25,629 nucleotides of DNA from Phycisphaerales bacterium (GTDB lineage: Bacteria > Planctomycetota > Phycisphaerae > Sedimentisphaerales > Anaerohalosphaeraceae). The stretch is taken from the NCBI GenBank assembly GCA_011053245.1, contig DRGS01000193.1:1-25629 (forward strand). Reading direction: 5' to 3'. Made by a program: the position numbers and the translations under genes. Under the pieces are notes generated by a model. The model searched no databases, had not been told where the DNA came from, and saw nothing but the letters and a program-made list of their open reading frames with translations. Each line of letters opens with the position of its first letter. Position 1 is the stretch's first letter. This document shows positions 15,868 to 22,709 of this stretch, one piece after another.

Positions 15868-15944
15868 TGGCCTAAAGGGGCTATTATGTTCGATTCGGTG
15901 CCGTAGGATGGGCAAATTTCTGCTCATCATCTTACTAAAGCCCC

Positions 15945-16748
15945 TTAACCAAAAAGCTCTTTGAATTTTTGTTCTATGCTTTTGCTTCGGCAGAGGGTTT
16001 CGCCGATGAGAATCGCTCCTGCTCCTATTGCGATTACCTTTTCGACGTCGGCTCTTGTCTTTATTCCGCTTTCTGCGATGAGTTCGGATGTGTCCTCGAC
16101 GAGTTCGGCCAGTCTGCCGGTGGTGTTTATATCGACGGTCATGGTTGCCAGGTCGCGGTTATTTATGCCGATAACGCTGTAGTGTTTCACGGGAAAACCG
16201 ACAAGACTCCGAAGAGCCAGCAGCGAATCCGCGCTGTGAACCTCTATGATAGCAGTCAGCGTAAGTTTGCTCGCCAGAATGAGCATGTCCATCAGTTTCG
16301 CTGGTTTCAAAGCCTCCGCGATAAGTAAGATAGCATCTGCACCTGCTGCGCGTGATTCGTAGACCTGGTATTCGTCGATGAGAAAATCTTTGCGAAGTAC
16401 CGGCAATCCGACAGCCTGCTTTACCTGTGTAACATATTCGAGTTTGCCCTGAAAATATTTCTCATCGGTTAGAACGCTTATGGCGTCGGCTCCGCATTTT
16501 TCATAAGTTTGCGCAATCTCAATAGGATCGAAGTCGGCCCGTATCAGCCCCGCAGACGGCGAAGCCTTTTTAACCTCGGCGATAACATTTACGCCGCGCA
16601 GATTCTTCTTCGTAACGGCTTGATAGAAGTTGCGACACTTGCCCATATCCGCTATGCGCTCCTTAAGAGAATCAAGCGGAGTTTCGACGATGCGCCCGTC
16701 AACTTCGACTATCTTATCGGCAATGATCTTATCTAAGATGTTACCCAT
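15945..16748 (-). CDS. trpC: Indole-3-glycerol phosphate synthase
   Basis: The 267-residue cytosolic TIM-barrel enzyme makes indole-3-glycerol phosphate from CdRP, the fourth step of tryptophan synthesis. Family motifs are complete: EVKKASPSAG (58-67, catalytic Lys), DAISVLTDEKYFQG (88-101), LRKDFL (118-123, catalytic Lys120), EVH (169-171), INNRDL (195-200) and ESGIKTRADV (226-235). Length is normal. It stands alone here: other trp genes are not in the window. The start codon overlaps the stop of an upstream gene remnant (TAATG), and no strong ribosome-binding site is visible, so expression may rely on read-through from upstream or a promoter within the repeat region. Confidence 0.95.
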   Translation of the reverse strand: MGNILDKIIADKIVEVDGRIVETPLDSLKERIADMGKCRNFYQAVTKKNLRGVNVIAEVKKASPSAGLIRADFDPIEIAQTYEKCGADAISVLTDEKYFQGKLEYVTQVKQAVGLPVLRKDFLIDEYQVYESRAAGADAILLIAEALKPAKLMDMLILASKLTLTAIIEVHSADSLLALRSLVGFPVKHYSVIGINNRDLATMTVDINTTGRLAELVEDTSELIAESGIKTRADVEKVIAIGAGAILIGETLCRSKSIEQKFKELFG

Positions 16749-16801
16749 TACTCAACTTTCAAAGATTTTTTCTTGAAATTCATCAGCAACCTTGCCTTGT
16801 A
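16748..16801 (-). pseudogene. Remnant of a second GxxExxY gene (3' end)
   Basis: The frame YKARLLMNFKKKSLKVE, ending in a TAA that overlaps the trpC ATG, aligns with the C-terminus of the neighbouring GxxExxY gene (MKVGLLINFNTKLLKG). At DNA level 16766-16798 matches 16935-16967 at about 25 of 33 positions. No start or N-terminal part remains; an in-frame stop lies just upstream. This suggests an older copy, cut short, next to the newer one. Confidence 0.45.
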
Positions 16802-16819
16802 GAGTTTTTACTGTATTCC

Positions 16820-16855
16820 TTTTTAGTAACCACGAAGATCACGAAGTACACGAAG
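16820..16855 (+). repeat. Left 36-base inverted repeat flanking the GxxExxY gene
   Basis: Matches the reverse complement of 17301-17336 at 33 of 36 positions. It starts TTTTTAGTAACCACGAAGA and contains three CACGAAG-type heptamers. A further heptamer copy lies at 16881-16887 inside the element (CTTCGTG). Confidence 0.8.
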
Positions 16856-16898
16856 TTATAACTAATTATAAATTTATTTCTTCGTGCTCTCTTAAAAA

Positions 16899-17270
16899 TC
16901 AATTCACAAACCGCTTAATATTGCCTTTCAGTAACTTTGTATTGAAATTGATCAACAATCCTACCTTCATATTTGCCAGTTTCATATAGGTTAACAATTG
17001 CGCTTCATAGATCGGATAAATTCTTTCGACCGATTTAAGCTCAATGATCAATTTATTCTCAACTATAATATCTGCTCTATAACCGCAATCCAGTTTGACT
17101 CCCTTGTAGTCGACCGCAACTTCCTTTTGTGTTTCATACTTTATCTTAGCGGCTGAGAGTTCAAAAGACAAAGCCCTCTCGTAAGCCTATTCAAGCAAAC
17201 CGGGGCCAAGAGTTTTATGAACCTCTATAGCACAGCCGATCACCTTATTGGATAGTTCATCAAATTCCAT
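16899..17270 (-). pseudogene. GxxExxY (PD-(D/E)XK-like) gene with an in-frame TAG
   Basis: From ATG at 17268-17270 the frame reads MEFDELSNKVIGCAIEVHKT, then LGPGLLE, a TAG at codon 28 (17187-17189), then AYERALSFELSAAKI and on to the normal C-terminus: 123 codons, the usual length. The family is named for G-x-x-E-x-x-Y; here it is G-L-L-E-stop-A-Y, so the stop is inside the signature. A TCG-to-TAG change would explain it. The rest is intact, including the nuclease-like core RADIIVENKLIIELKSV (Asp, then Glu-x-Lys). A 90-residue product from 17171 is possible but would lack the N-terminal motif. The gene sits between the two 36-base inverted repeats. Function of the family is unknown. Confidence 0.75.
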
Positions 17271-17300
17271 AATAAAGTTTTACACCAATCTTTTATTTTT

Positions 17301-17336
17301 CTTCGTGTTTTTCGTGCTCTTCGTGGTTACTAAAAA
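17301..17336 (-). repeat. Right 36-base inverted repeat flanking the GxxExxY gene
   Basis: Partner of 16820-16855 in inverted orientation, 33 of 36 identical. Another TGCACGAAG occurs just outside at 17361-17369. The pair delimits an element of 517 bases with no transposase. Confidence 0.8.
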
Positions 17337-17391
17337 AGCGTATTCGCAAACATCCGAAATGCACGAAGTTTTAACCGCACCTGTAAACGAC

Positions 17392-17781
17392 TTATTTAGA
17401 TAATTGTACGAAGAGCATTCTCAACTGGTGAAGGGTGCTGTCGAGCAGTTCCTTTTCTTCCTTTTCAAGGTTGCCCTCTGTTTTTTTCTCGATGGTCTCT
17501 ATCATATCGATATTGAACTTTGCAAGCGGCAGGTCGGGAGCCTTTTCTTCATTCTCATCTTCCTTTGTGCGGATCAGCCCCAACGCAAAGAACGCCTGCG
17601 TAGCGAACATGCTGACCAAGCCGGAGAAATCGGCTGGGGGCAGTTGATGTCCCTGCTGCTCGGCAGCTTCTGCTTGCTTTTCTTTTTCAGCATCTTGCTC
17701 GGCAGCCAGTTCCTCTTTTTCCTTTTGAGCCTCTTGTTTCCAGTCATCGTCGATTATGATCTTTTTTTCTTCGTCAGCCAT
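17392..17781 (-). CDS. DUF1844-family protein
   Basis: A 129-residue protein of unknown function. Residues 1-45 are highly charged and Glu/Lys/Gln-rich (KEKEELAAEQDAEKEKQAEAA), probably a flexible helix. Residues 49-129 form the DUF1844 domain: LPPADFSGLVSMFATQAFFALGL, then LPLAKFNIDMIETIEKKTEGNL and EEKELLDSTLHQLRMLFVQL. The domain is all-helical and seems soluble or peripherally membrane-bound. GGAAAGAG precedes the ATG. It lies 20 bases after smpB on the same strand and is probably co-transcribed with it; that pairing does not yet reveal a role. Confidence 0.88.
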   Translation of the reverse strand: MADEEKKIIIDDDWKQEAQKEKEELAAEQDAEKEKQAEAAEQQGHQLPPADFSGLVSMFATQAFFALGLIRTKEDENEEKAPDLPLAKFNIDMIETIEKKTEGNLEKEEKELLDSTLHQLRMLFVQLSK

Positions 17782-17801
17782 TTTTCAAACTCTTTCCAAA
17801 T

Positions 17802-18287
17802 TTAATGATTATATTTTTTTACGCTTCTGGCTACATCTCTTTTCTGCTGGGCTTCGTGTATCTTATGGCGTTTGTCGTATTGCCTTTTGCCTTTTGCAAG
17901 GGCAAGTTCGACTTTCGCCAGACCTCTGTCATTAAAGTATATCCTCAGCGGAACGAGAGTAAAGCCTCGCTGCTGGAGTTTTGTCTTTATTTTGGCGATC
18001 TCGCGTTTGTGCAGGAGCAGTTTTCTTTCCCTTAGCGGATCGTGATTTCTACCGGCGGCTTGCGGATACGCGGCGATCTTAGCGCCAGTCAGGTAGCATT
18101 CGTTCCTGATGATCTTGGCGTATGAGGCGTCGAGATCGGCTTGTCCATTGCGCAGGGACTTTACCTCGGTACCGAGCAGAACGATACCGGCCTGGACCTT
18201 CTCGACAAGCTCGTAGTTGAAATACGCCTTCTTATTGCGTATCTGACCGGGCGAGCTGTCCTTGGAATTGTGATCTTTTTTCGCCAT
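17802..18287 (-). CDS. smpB: SsrA (tmRNA)-binding protein
   Basis: The 161-residue protein binds tmRNA and carries it to stalled ribosomes for trans-translation. Diagnostic parts: NKKAYFNYELVEKVQAGIVLLGTEVKSLR (18-46), NGQADLDASYAKI (47-59), YLTGAKIAAYPQAAGRNHDPLRERKLLLH (65-93), and the basic tail GKRQYDKRHKIHEAQQKRDVARSVKK that reaches the decoding centre. The gene has no ribosome-binding site; instead TAATAT lies seven bases before the ATG, so the mRNA is probably leaderless. No ssrA (tmRNA) gene is visible in the window. DUF1844 follows after 20 bases. Confidence 0.97.
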   Translation of the reverse strand: MAKKDHNSKDSSPGQIRNKKAYFNYELVEKVQAGIVLLGTEVKSLRNGQADLDASYAKIIRNECYLTGAKIAAYPQAAGRNHDPLRERKLLLHKREIAKIKTKLQQRGFTLVPLRIYFNDRGLAKVELALAKGKRQYDKRHKIHEAQQKRDVARSVKKYNH

Positions 18288-18294
18288 ACGTCAT

Positions 18295-18322
18295 ATATTA
18301 GCATAGCTGGGCCTTTTTGCAA
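18295..18322 (-). promoter_or_regulatory. Promoter of smpB, leaderless geometry
   Basis: Minus strand TTGCAA (18317-18322), 16-base spacer, TAATAT (18295-18300). Seven bases separate the -10 from the ATG at 18285-18287, placing the start of transcription at or next to the start codon. Confidence 0.6.
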
Positions 18323-18332
18323 GCAATGAGTG

Positions 18333-18692
18333 TTATCCTTGTCTGCCCAGCAGCCGCTGATGGACGAAGGCGGCGGCGACCCATACGGCAAAGCTCAGGC
18401 CAAGCACTATGGAAATATGCAGACGCTTTTGAAAGCAGAACCATGCGACAAGGAAGAAAAAAGCCGATGGGATAATGCCCCAGAGAGCACCCTTGGCATA
18501 TTCTATCATTAGCCCCTGCTCGGTGGGGTTATCGTACCACAACCATAACAGCACTATCAGGCTGGTGATGGGCATAGTTGCGATCAAGCCGGCCAGAGTG
18601 GGCAACTTCCGCCCGATCTGCGAACAGAATACGATTATCGCAACCGATATCGCTATCTTTATTATGAATTGAAGCATTTTTCGTCGGTCCAT
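18333..18692 (-). CDS. DUF3147-like small membrane protein
   Basis: About 119 residues from ATG 18690-18692; a TTG at 18698 would add two. Four hydrophobic helices are evident: IIKIAISVAIIVFCSQIG, LAGLIATMPITSLIVLLWLW, GALWGIIPSAFFFLVAWFCF and SIVLGLSFAVWVAAAFV. The sequence GLIATMPITSLIVLLWLWYDN matches what I know of DUF3147 proteins (four-helix integral membrane proteins of unknown function). No transport motif is recognisable. It stands upstream of smpB by 46 bases but smpB has its own promoter. Ribosome-binding sequence is weak (GGGCGG some distance upstream). Confidence 0.7.
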   Translation of the reverse strand: MDRRKMLQFIIKIAISVAIIVFCSQIGRKLPTLAGLIATMPITSLIVLLWLWYDNPTEQGLMIEYAKGALWGIIPSAFFFLVAWFCFQKRLHISIVLGLSFAVWVAAAFVHQRLLGRQG

Positions 18693-18766
18693 GGCCAAAG
18701 ATACCGCCCTGCCATCATGAAAAGATGACGGCCTTGCAAAACCAAAAAATCAGGCTGTGCACTTAT

Positions 18767-19186
18767 CTATTTGACCAGTCTGAGGGCAACCGGATACCTG
18801 TAATCTTCGCCCTTGCTCGACTTGACACAAGCCATGATCGAAAAGACCAGATCCACTACGGTAACTGCGATCAATAGTAAGCCGCCAATGCATACCACCG
18901 TCAAAAGGCCGCCGACAATGGAAGCGAGCAGGATTGTGATCTGGAAATTCAGCGCCTCTTTGCCCTGACGATCAACGAACTCATCATCGTCTTTCTTGAT
19001 CAGCCAGAGGATCAGCGGCCCGACAAAGTTTGTCAGCAGTCCGAGGAGATGGCAGAGCATTGCCATGTTCCTTGCATCCTGTGACGGTAGAGCGGTGGCT
19101 TCGGGTTGCGGTTCGGCAGTTTCGCCGGACTCGACGACAGGTTCAGGTTCCGTGTTTTCGGTGGGTTCGTTGACGTTTTCGTCCAT
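18767..19186 (-). CDS. DUF4870 (Tic20-like) membrane protein
   Basis: A 139-residue protein. Residues 1-37 are an acidic Glu/Pro/Thr-rich tail. Residues 38-139 form the DUF4870 domain: ARNMAMLCHLLGLLTNFVGPLILWLIKKDDDEFVDRQGKEALNFQ, with the family's charged loop after the first helix, then helices ITILLASIVGGLLTVVCIGG and LLLIAVTVVDLVFSIMACVKS, ending YRYPVALRLVK. Proteins of this type are small inner-membrane proteins of unknown function. GGAG lies 10 bases upstream of the ATG. It is probably a single-gene unit. Confidence 0.88.
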   Translation of the reverse strand: MDENVNEPTENTEPEPVVESGETAEPQPEATALPSQDARNMAMLCHLLGLLTNFVGPLILWLIKKDDDEFVDRQGKEALNFQITILLASIVGGLLTVVCIGGLLLIAVTVVDLVFSIMACVKSSKGEDYRYPVALRLVK

Positions 19187-19336
19187 TTTAGTGTCTCCAA
19201 TTCAATAATTGTTTTTTTCGATATTTAATCAACATTGCTATCTTTACCCGATGGGATCGTAATGTCAAGTATTTTAGAGCCATCAACTACATAAAATAAA
19301 AAAAGCACCCACCGCTCTGTTATTAGGCTTTGATCG

Positions 19337-20287
19337 TTATCTTGTCGCGGCACAGAATTGGCCCATCAGCATCATGGCGTCATTGGTCCTTTCAGCGGAA
19401 CCGTCCATTTTCGCGAAGGCGTCAACGAGCTTGACCAGTTCCGGGTCCGCCGGTTTTTCGCCGAAGTGATGAGCGACATTTACTATTCCGGCGTCCAAGC
19501 CGTATTCCATCGCTTTTTCGACGTAGGCCCTGCAAATTCCGACCTTTCTGCCGGGCAGGTCGCGACAGGAATTGCTGATGCCCAACGAGAAATGGGTGTC
19601 TTTCATACGCGGATCGGTTTTGATCTTCCTGATCGTCTCAAACGCCCTGTATGTGTATCCGGGTACGCCGGGGGTCATCGGCATGTCGATAGCTATGGGG
19701 AAGACGGTAGCGTCGAAATATATCTCTTCGGGCTTGAATCCGAATCCGTCGACGGCTTTGTCGAAAAGCTGCTTTGCCAGGCCGAAGAGTTCGTCGACAG
19801 AATGCGACCCGCCCGGGCCTGTGGGCTGGCCCTGACTCATTAGCAATCCGACGAAGGAAAAATCGTATTCCTTCTTCAGCGGCATCATCCGATCCATGCT
19901 GTAAACCTTTATCGAGTTGACAAGCGGAGGTTTCACCTGTTCGTCCGTATCGTACCATTCCTTCAAGCCGGCGATAAGGATGTCGTCGTCACTGCTGTCG
20001 ATACATGCCGGTACTCCTTTTGACCATTTGCGGACCAAGCGGACGTACTGCCGCATCAGCCCGATCGAAGTGGCCGGGGCATCCTGGCCAAAATCGTCTA
20101 CATTTATGCCTATGTACGCGGCGCCTTCATCGGCTTGGGATTCAATGATATGCTTAATGTAATCCAGCGGCTCGCTCGGCTGGGTGTAAGCACCTTGGCC
20201 TGCCGCATGTAACTTTCTCATAGCCGCACTCGGCTTCGGGATCGAAGCGTGAAGCAGTTCCGCAATACCAATAATTCCTTTACTCAT
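19337..20287 (-). CDS. Pterin-binding (methyltetrahydrofolate) methyltransferase
   Basis: A 316-residue TIM-barrel enzyme of the DHPS-like pterin-binding family. I choose ATG 20285-20287 because GAAGGG lies nine bases upstream; a longer frame from 20317 lacks this. Visible features: YIGINVDDFGQDAP (strand with the pterin-binding Asp-like residues), VPACIDSSDDDILIAGL, PPLVNSIKVYS, IYFDATVFPIAIDM and HFSLGISNSCRDLPGRK, which match MeTr/AcsE/MtrH-type enzymes better than true dihydropteroate synthase (no sulfa-site motif recognised). It probably passes the methyl group of methyl-tetrahydrofolate to or from a corrinoid protein. No corrinoid protein or acetyl-CoA pathway gene adjoins, so its partner is unknown. 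Cobalt uptake genes 4 kb away are a loose thematic link only. Confidence 0.75.
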   Translation of the reverse strand: MSKGIIGIAELLHASIPKPSAAMRKLHAAGQGAYTQPSEPLDYIKHIIESQADEGAAYIGINVDDFGQDAPATSIGLMRQYVRLVRKWSKGVPACIDSSDDDILIAGLKEWYDTDEQVKPPLVNSIKVYSMDRMMPLKKEYDFSFVGLLMSQGQPTGPGGSHSVDELFGLAKQLFDKAVDGFGFKPEEIYFDATVFPIAIDMPMTPGVPGYTYRAFETIRKIKTDPRMKDTHFSLGISNSCRDLPGRKVGICRAYVEKAMEYGLDAGIVNVAHHFGEKPADPELVKLVDAFAKMDGSAERTNDAMMLMGQFCAATR

Positions 20288-20781
20288 TTTATCATACCCT
20301 TCATAAAGACAGAACACCGTCGGTTAATTGTGGTATTTTACACAATTTTTCCGATTTGCATACAAATCCATAAATTTTTTTTGCACTATGTTGCTATTTC
20401 CAGGGCAAATTAATCGCAACCCAAAGGTCTGATAGCCCGTGTGGATAAGTTGTTGATAACTCCGGCGGGTAGTGGCCTGATTTTTGCTTGAAGAAAATAT
20501 ATATATATCACTACATGAGTCTTAGTTTTTAAGAATATATCAAGGTGGTGTTTAACCTTAACGCCATGACTCGTAACTGGCTGTTAAACAAGGTGTTATG
20601 TCGGACAGCGAGATTAGACTCGCAACTCCATACCGTCCGGTCGGTATATCTACAGGTGTTGCATATTGTCATCAATTGCAGTAAGTCTATGCTGAAATCA
20701 TATATGTCCATAGTGGATAACTTTATTGATGCTCATGCAGAAAAGTGTCTATATGCACATAAAACGACCTGTACAAAGGCC
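20288..20781. other. 494-base non-coding stretch with DnaA-box-like sites and short repeats
   Basis: No convincing gene. TGTGGATAA (20440-20448, a perfect TTATCCACA on the other strand) is followed two bases later by TGTTGATAA (20451-20459); AGTGGATAA occurs at 20712-20720. An alternating AT run (20497-20509) follows the pair. Other structure: TGTTTAAC/GTTAAACA inverted arms (20549-20556, 20583-20590), ATACCG/CGGTAT hairpin (20630-20635, 20642-20647), and two-copy direct repeats CAAGGTG (20541, 20589) and GACTCGyAACT (20568, 20617). It could be a replication-related or DnaA-regulated site. No dnaA or dnaN is in the window. Confidence 0.4.
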
Positions 20782-21837
20782 TTAAGAAACAGATGATAGC
20801 GACTCTTTCAATTGGCAGCAGATATTTTCAGGGGTTTTTGCGTCTGTTACCGCCGAACTTACCGCTATGGTTCTTGCGCCGGCGGCTAAAACCTGTCCGA
20901 TATTTTCAGGTGTAATTCCGCCTATCGCAACGTGGGCGATATTACCATCGGCAAGGATGTCGAGTGCTTCGGATACATATTTTATTCCGACAGGCTCAGC
21001 GGATGGTTTGGTACCCGTAGCAAATACGGGGCCTAATGCTACATAATCGGGTCGCTGGTCGATAGCGTCTTTGAGTTGATCGATAGAGTGCGTGCTTAAA
21101 CCTACGATCATCGGCGACATCTGCAATTGTCTGGCTTGTTCGACGCTGATATCGTCCTGACCGAGGTGAACGCCGTCGGCTCCGCAGCAGATGGCAATGT
21201 CAATGCGGTCGTTTATAATGCTCAGTACATCTCCATCGCGGCAGATGCTGACGATCTCATTGGCAAGATGCAGGCTCCGGCTGTCGCTTATACCCTTGGG
21301 GCGCAACTGCAAACAGTTGACACCAGCCCCGACGCAGGTTCGGGCGAGGTTTATGATCTGCTCATCATCAGTGTCTTTCGTAATCGTTAAGAGGACGTAG
21401 AGTTTTACTGAACTGAATTTAGCGGTAGTGCTGCTGAATACGAGAGCATCTTTTTCGAGGGCATAGGCATCGAAGCGAAGCCGCTCGAAATCGGCGGCCA
21501 TAGCCGGGTCGAACGTCTGGACCGCCTCTGCAAGGACCCGAAGGGCCTCGGTGAGACGTTTGGCTGCCGCGATGAAACACTCCGAAAGTGTAGAACGGCA
21601 AAGCTGGCCCTCAACACGCATCTGACGACCGACATCGCCCTGTACATCACGGTTTGCGATGAGCAAGCCCGGATCGAATTGCTTAACGATTGTGCAAAGG
21701 CTATGCCGCAGCGTTTTTGCGCGACTGCTTAAGCCAGCGTCATTTAAGGCGAATCGGCAGTACTCTTCCATCGTTCGCACCGCTTCACGTCCGCGATTGA
21801 AGTTGGCATCGATTATTCTAAAAAGTGCTCGTTCCAT
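20782..21837 (-). CDS. thiE: Thiamine-phosphate synthase with N-terminal ThiD2-like domain
   Basis: A 351-residue fusion. Residues 1-135 (MERALFRIIDANFNRGREAVRTMEEYCRF onward, including LTEALRVLAEA) are the ThiD2-type helical domain found in front of ThiE in cyanobacteria and some other phyla. Residues 146-345 are ThiE, the TIM barrel that joins HMP-PP and HET-P to thiamine phosphate: LQLRPKG (176-182), INDRIDIA (208-215), GVHLGQDD (222-229), GLSTHS (246-251), GPVFATGTKP (269-278) and AIGGI (304-308). A typical ThiE is about 210 residues. No ribosome-binding site is visible, and a TACAAT lies seven bases before the ATG, so the mRNA is probably leaderless. Other thi genes are not nearby and no TPP riboswitch is seen. 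Confidence 0.9.
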   Translation of the reverse strand: MERALFRIIDANFNRGREAVRTMEEYCRFALNDAGLSSRAKTLRHSLCTIVKQFDPGLLIANRDVQGDVGRQMRVEGQLCRSTLSECFIAAAKRLTEALRVLAEAVQTFDPAMAADFERLRFDAYALEKDALVFSSTTAKFSSVKLYVLLTITKDTDDEQIINLARTCVGAGVNCLQLRPKGISDSRSLHLANEIVSICRDGDVLSIINDRIDIAICCGADGVHLGQDDISVEQARQLQMSPMIVGLSTHSIDQLKDAIDQRPDYVALGPVFATGTKPSAEPVGIKYVSEALDILADGNIAHVAIGGITPENIGQVLAAGARTIAVSSAVTDAKTPENICCQLKESLSSVS

Positions 21838-21844
21838 GAGGGGT

Positions 21845-21853
21845 ATTGTACCA
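21845..21853 (-). promoter_or_regulatory. Extended -10 promoter element of thiE
   Basis: Minus strand TGG-TACAAT: TACAAT at 21845-21850 with a TGn extension, seven bases before the thiE ATG. No good -35 is seen, as is common with extended -10 promoters. Confidence 0.5.
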
Positions 21854-21882
21854 GAGAATTTTGAAAAATGCGCCCCTATTTG

Positions 21883-22569
21883 CTACGAAGAAAGCCTGTA
21901 GCCGCGTCCGTGAACGGTTTTTATCATTTTACGACCCACCGATCCAAGTTTTTTTCTTAGAGTGGCAATGTGCGTATCTACTACCCTATCCTTTTGCCCT
22001 TTAGTCAATGGGTCCAATGCCGTTTTGAGTTGTTCTCTGGAGAGTATATCACCCGCAGCTTCTATAAGTGCAAGCAGAAGATTGTATTCTACGCCGGTAA
22101 GGTCTATGTTTCGCCCTTCGATAAGAGCCTGCCTCCGCGAGGGGATGACCTTTATCGCTCCTGCCGAGATGGAGCCTTTTATATCCTGCCCCCCGGCCTG
22201 GGGACGCCTTAGTATGGCCTCGATCCGGGCGATGAGTACAGCGTTACTGAAAGGTTTCGTGATATAATCGTCGGCTCCTATGCCTAACCCGACTATGATA
22301 TCAGTATCTTTGTCTTTGGCGGTCAGGAGTATTACAGGCAGCGTCGCTGTGGCCGGAGTGTTCTTGATCTTGCCGGTCAACTGGATACCTGACATATCCG
22401 GCAGCATAACGTCCAGCAGAACAATATCCGGCCGTTGCTTACCGATGCTTTCGAGGGCTTCGGCGGCGGTTGAGGCTGTGAGGGTCTCATAGCCTTCCAT
22501 CGATAGATTCATGCTCAACAGTTCAAGCAGATCGGGTTCATCGTCCACAATTAGTATCGTCGCATTCAT
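21883..22569 (-). CDS. OmpR/PhoB-type response regulator
   Basis: A 228-residue regulator from ATG 22567-22569. The frame is open upstream to 22617, but the added 16 residues (MIFYVDTPTF...) are not receiver-like and the promoter lies within them. Residues 1-118 are a receiver: acidic pair Asp9-Asp10, phosphorylation site Asp53 in VLLDVMLPD, Thr83 in LLTAKD, Lys105 in KPF. Residues 130-228 are a winged helix: GRNIDLTGVEYNLLLALIE, ILSREQLKTAL, and RVVDTHIATLRKKLG with KTVHGRGYRL. It would bind direct-repeat operators when phosphorylated. No histidine kinase gene adjoins, so it is an orphan here; the upstream porin and downstream thiE are not obviously linked. Confidence 0.93.
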   Translation of the reverse strand: MNATILIVDDEPDLLELLSMNLSMEGYETLTASTAAEALESIGKQRPDIVLLDVMLPDMSGIQLTGKIKNTPATATLPVILLTAKDKDTDIIVGLGIGADDYITKPFSNAVLIARIEAILRRPQAGGQDIKGSISAGAIKVIPSRRQALIEGRNIDLTGVEYNLLLALIEAAGDILSREQLKTALDPLTKGQKDRVVDTHIATLRKKLGSVGRKMIKTVHGRGYRLSS

Positions 22570-22576
22570 GGAATGG

Positions 22577-22604
22577 ATTATACCGTGAAATGTCGGCGTG
22601 TCTA
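22577..22604 (-). promoter_or_regulatory. Promoter of the response regulator, leaderless geometry
   Basis: Minus strand TAGACA (22599-22604), 16-base spacer, TATAAT (22577-22582). Seven bases lie between the -10 and the ATG, and no ribosome-binding site is present. Confidence 0.65.
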
Positions 22605-22650
22605 CATAAAATATCAATATATACTTAACATCAGGACGGATCTGGAAACA

Positions 22651-22688
22651 AAAAAAAGGCCGGCGTGTTAAACCGGCCTTTGATCTTG
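22651..22688 (-). terminator. Intrinsic terminator of the porin gene
   Basis: AAAGGCCGG (22655-22663) and CCGGCCTTT (22673-22681) form a perfect 9-bp stem with a nine-base loop. Read on the minus strand it ends in seven T (22651-22657), a strong terminator 29 bases after the porin stop. Confidence 0.9.
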
Positions 22689-22709
22689 AAACTAAATGTA
22701 TTCGCTTCT

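Noticed and set aside
16752..16814. Frame reading TVKTLQGKVADEFQEKIFES before trpC
   Set aside because: It looks protein-like, but the neighbouring frame aligns with the GxxExxY C-terminus and explains the DNA better.
17187..17189. Pyrrolysine or other programmed read-through at the TAG
   Set aside because: No Pyl-related gene or stimulatory structure is visible; a simple nonsense mutation is more likely.
20545..20796. 83-codon + strand frame in the non-coding stretch
   Set aside because: No ribosome-binding site, no domain, runs into the end of thiE, and is rich in rare combinations typical of chance frames.
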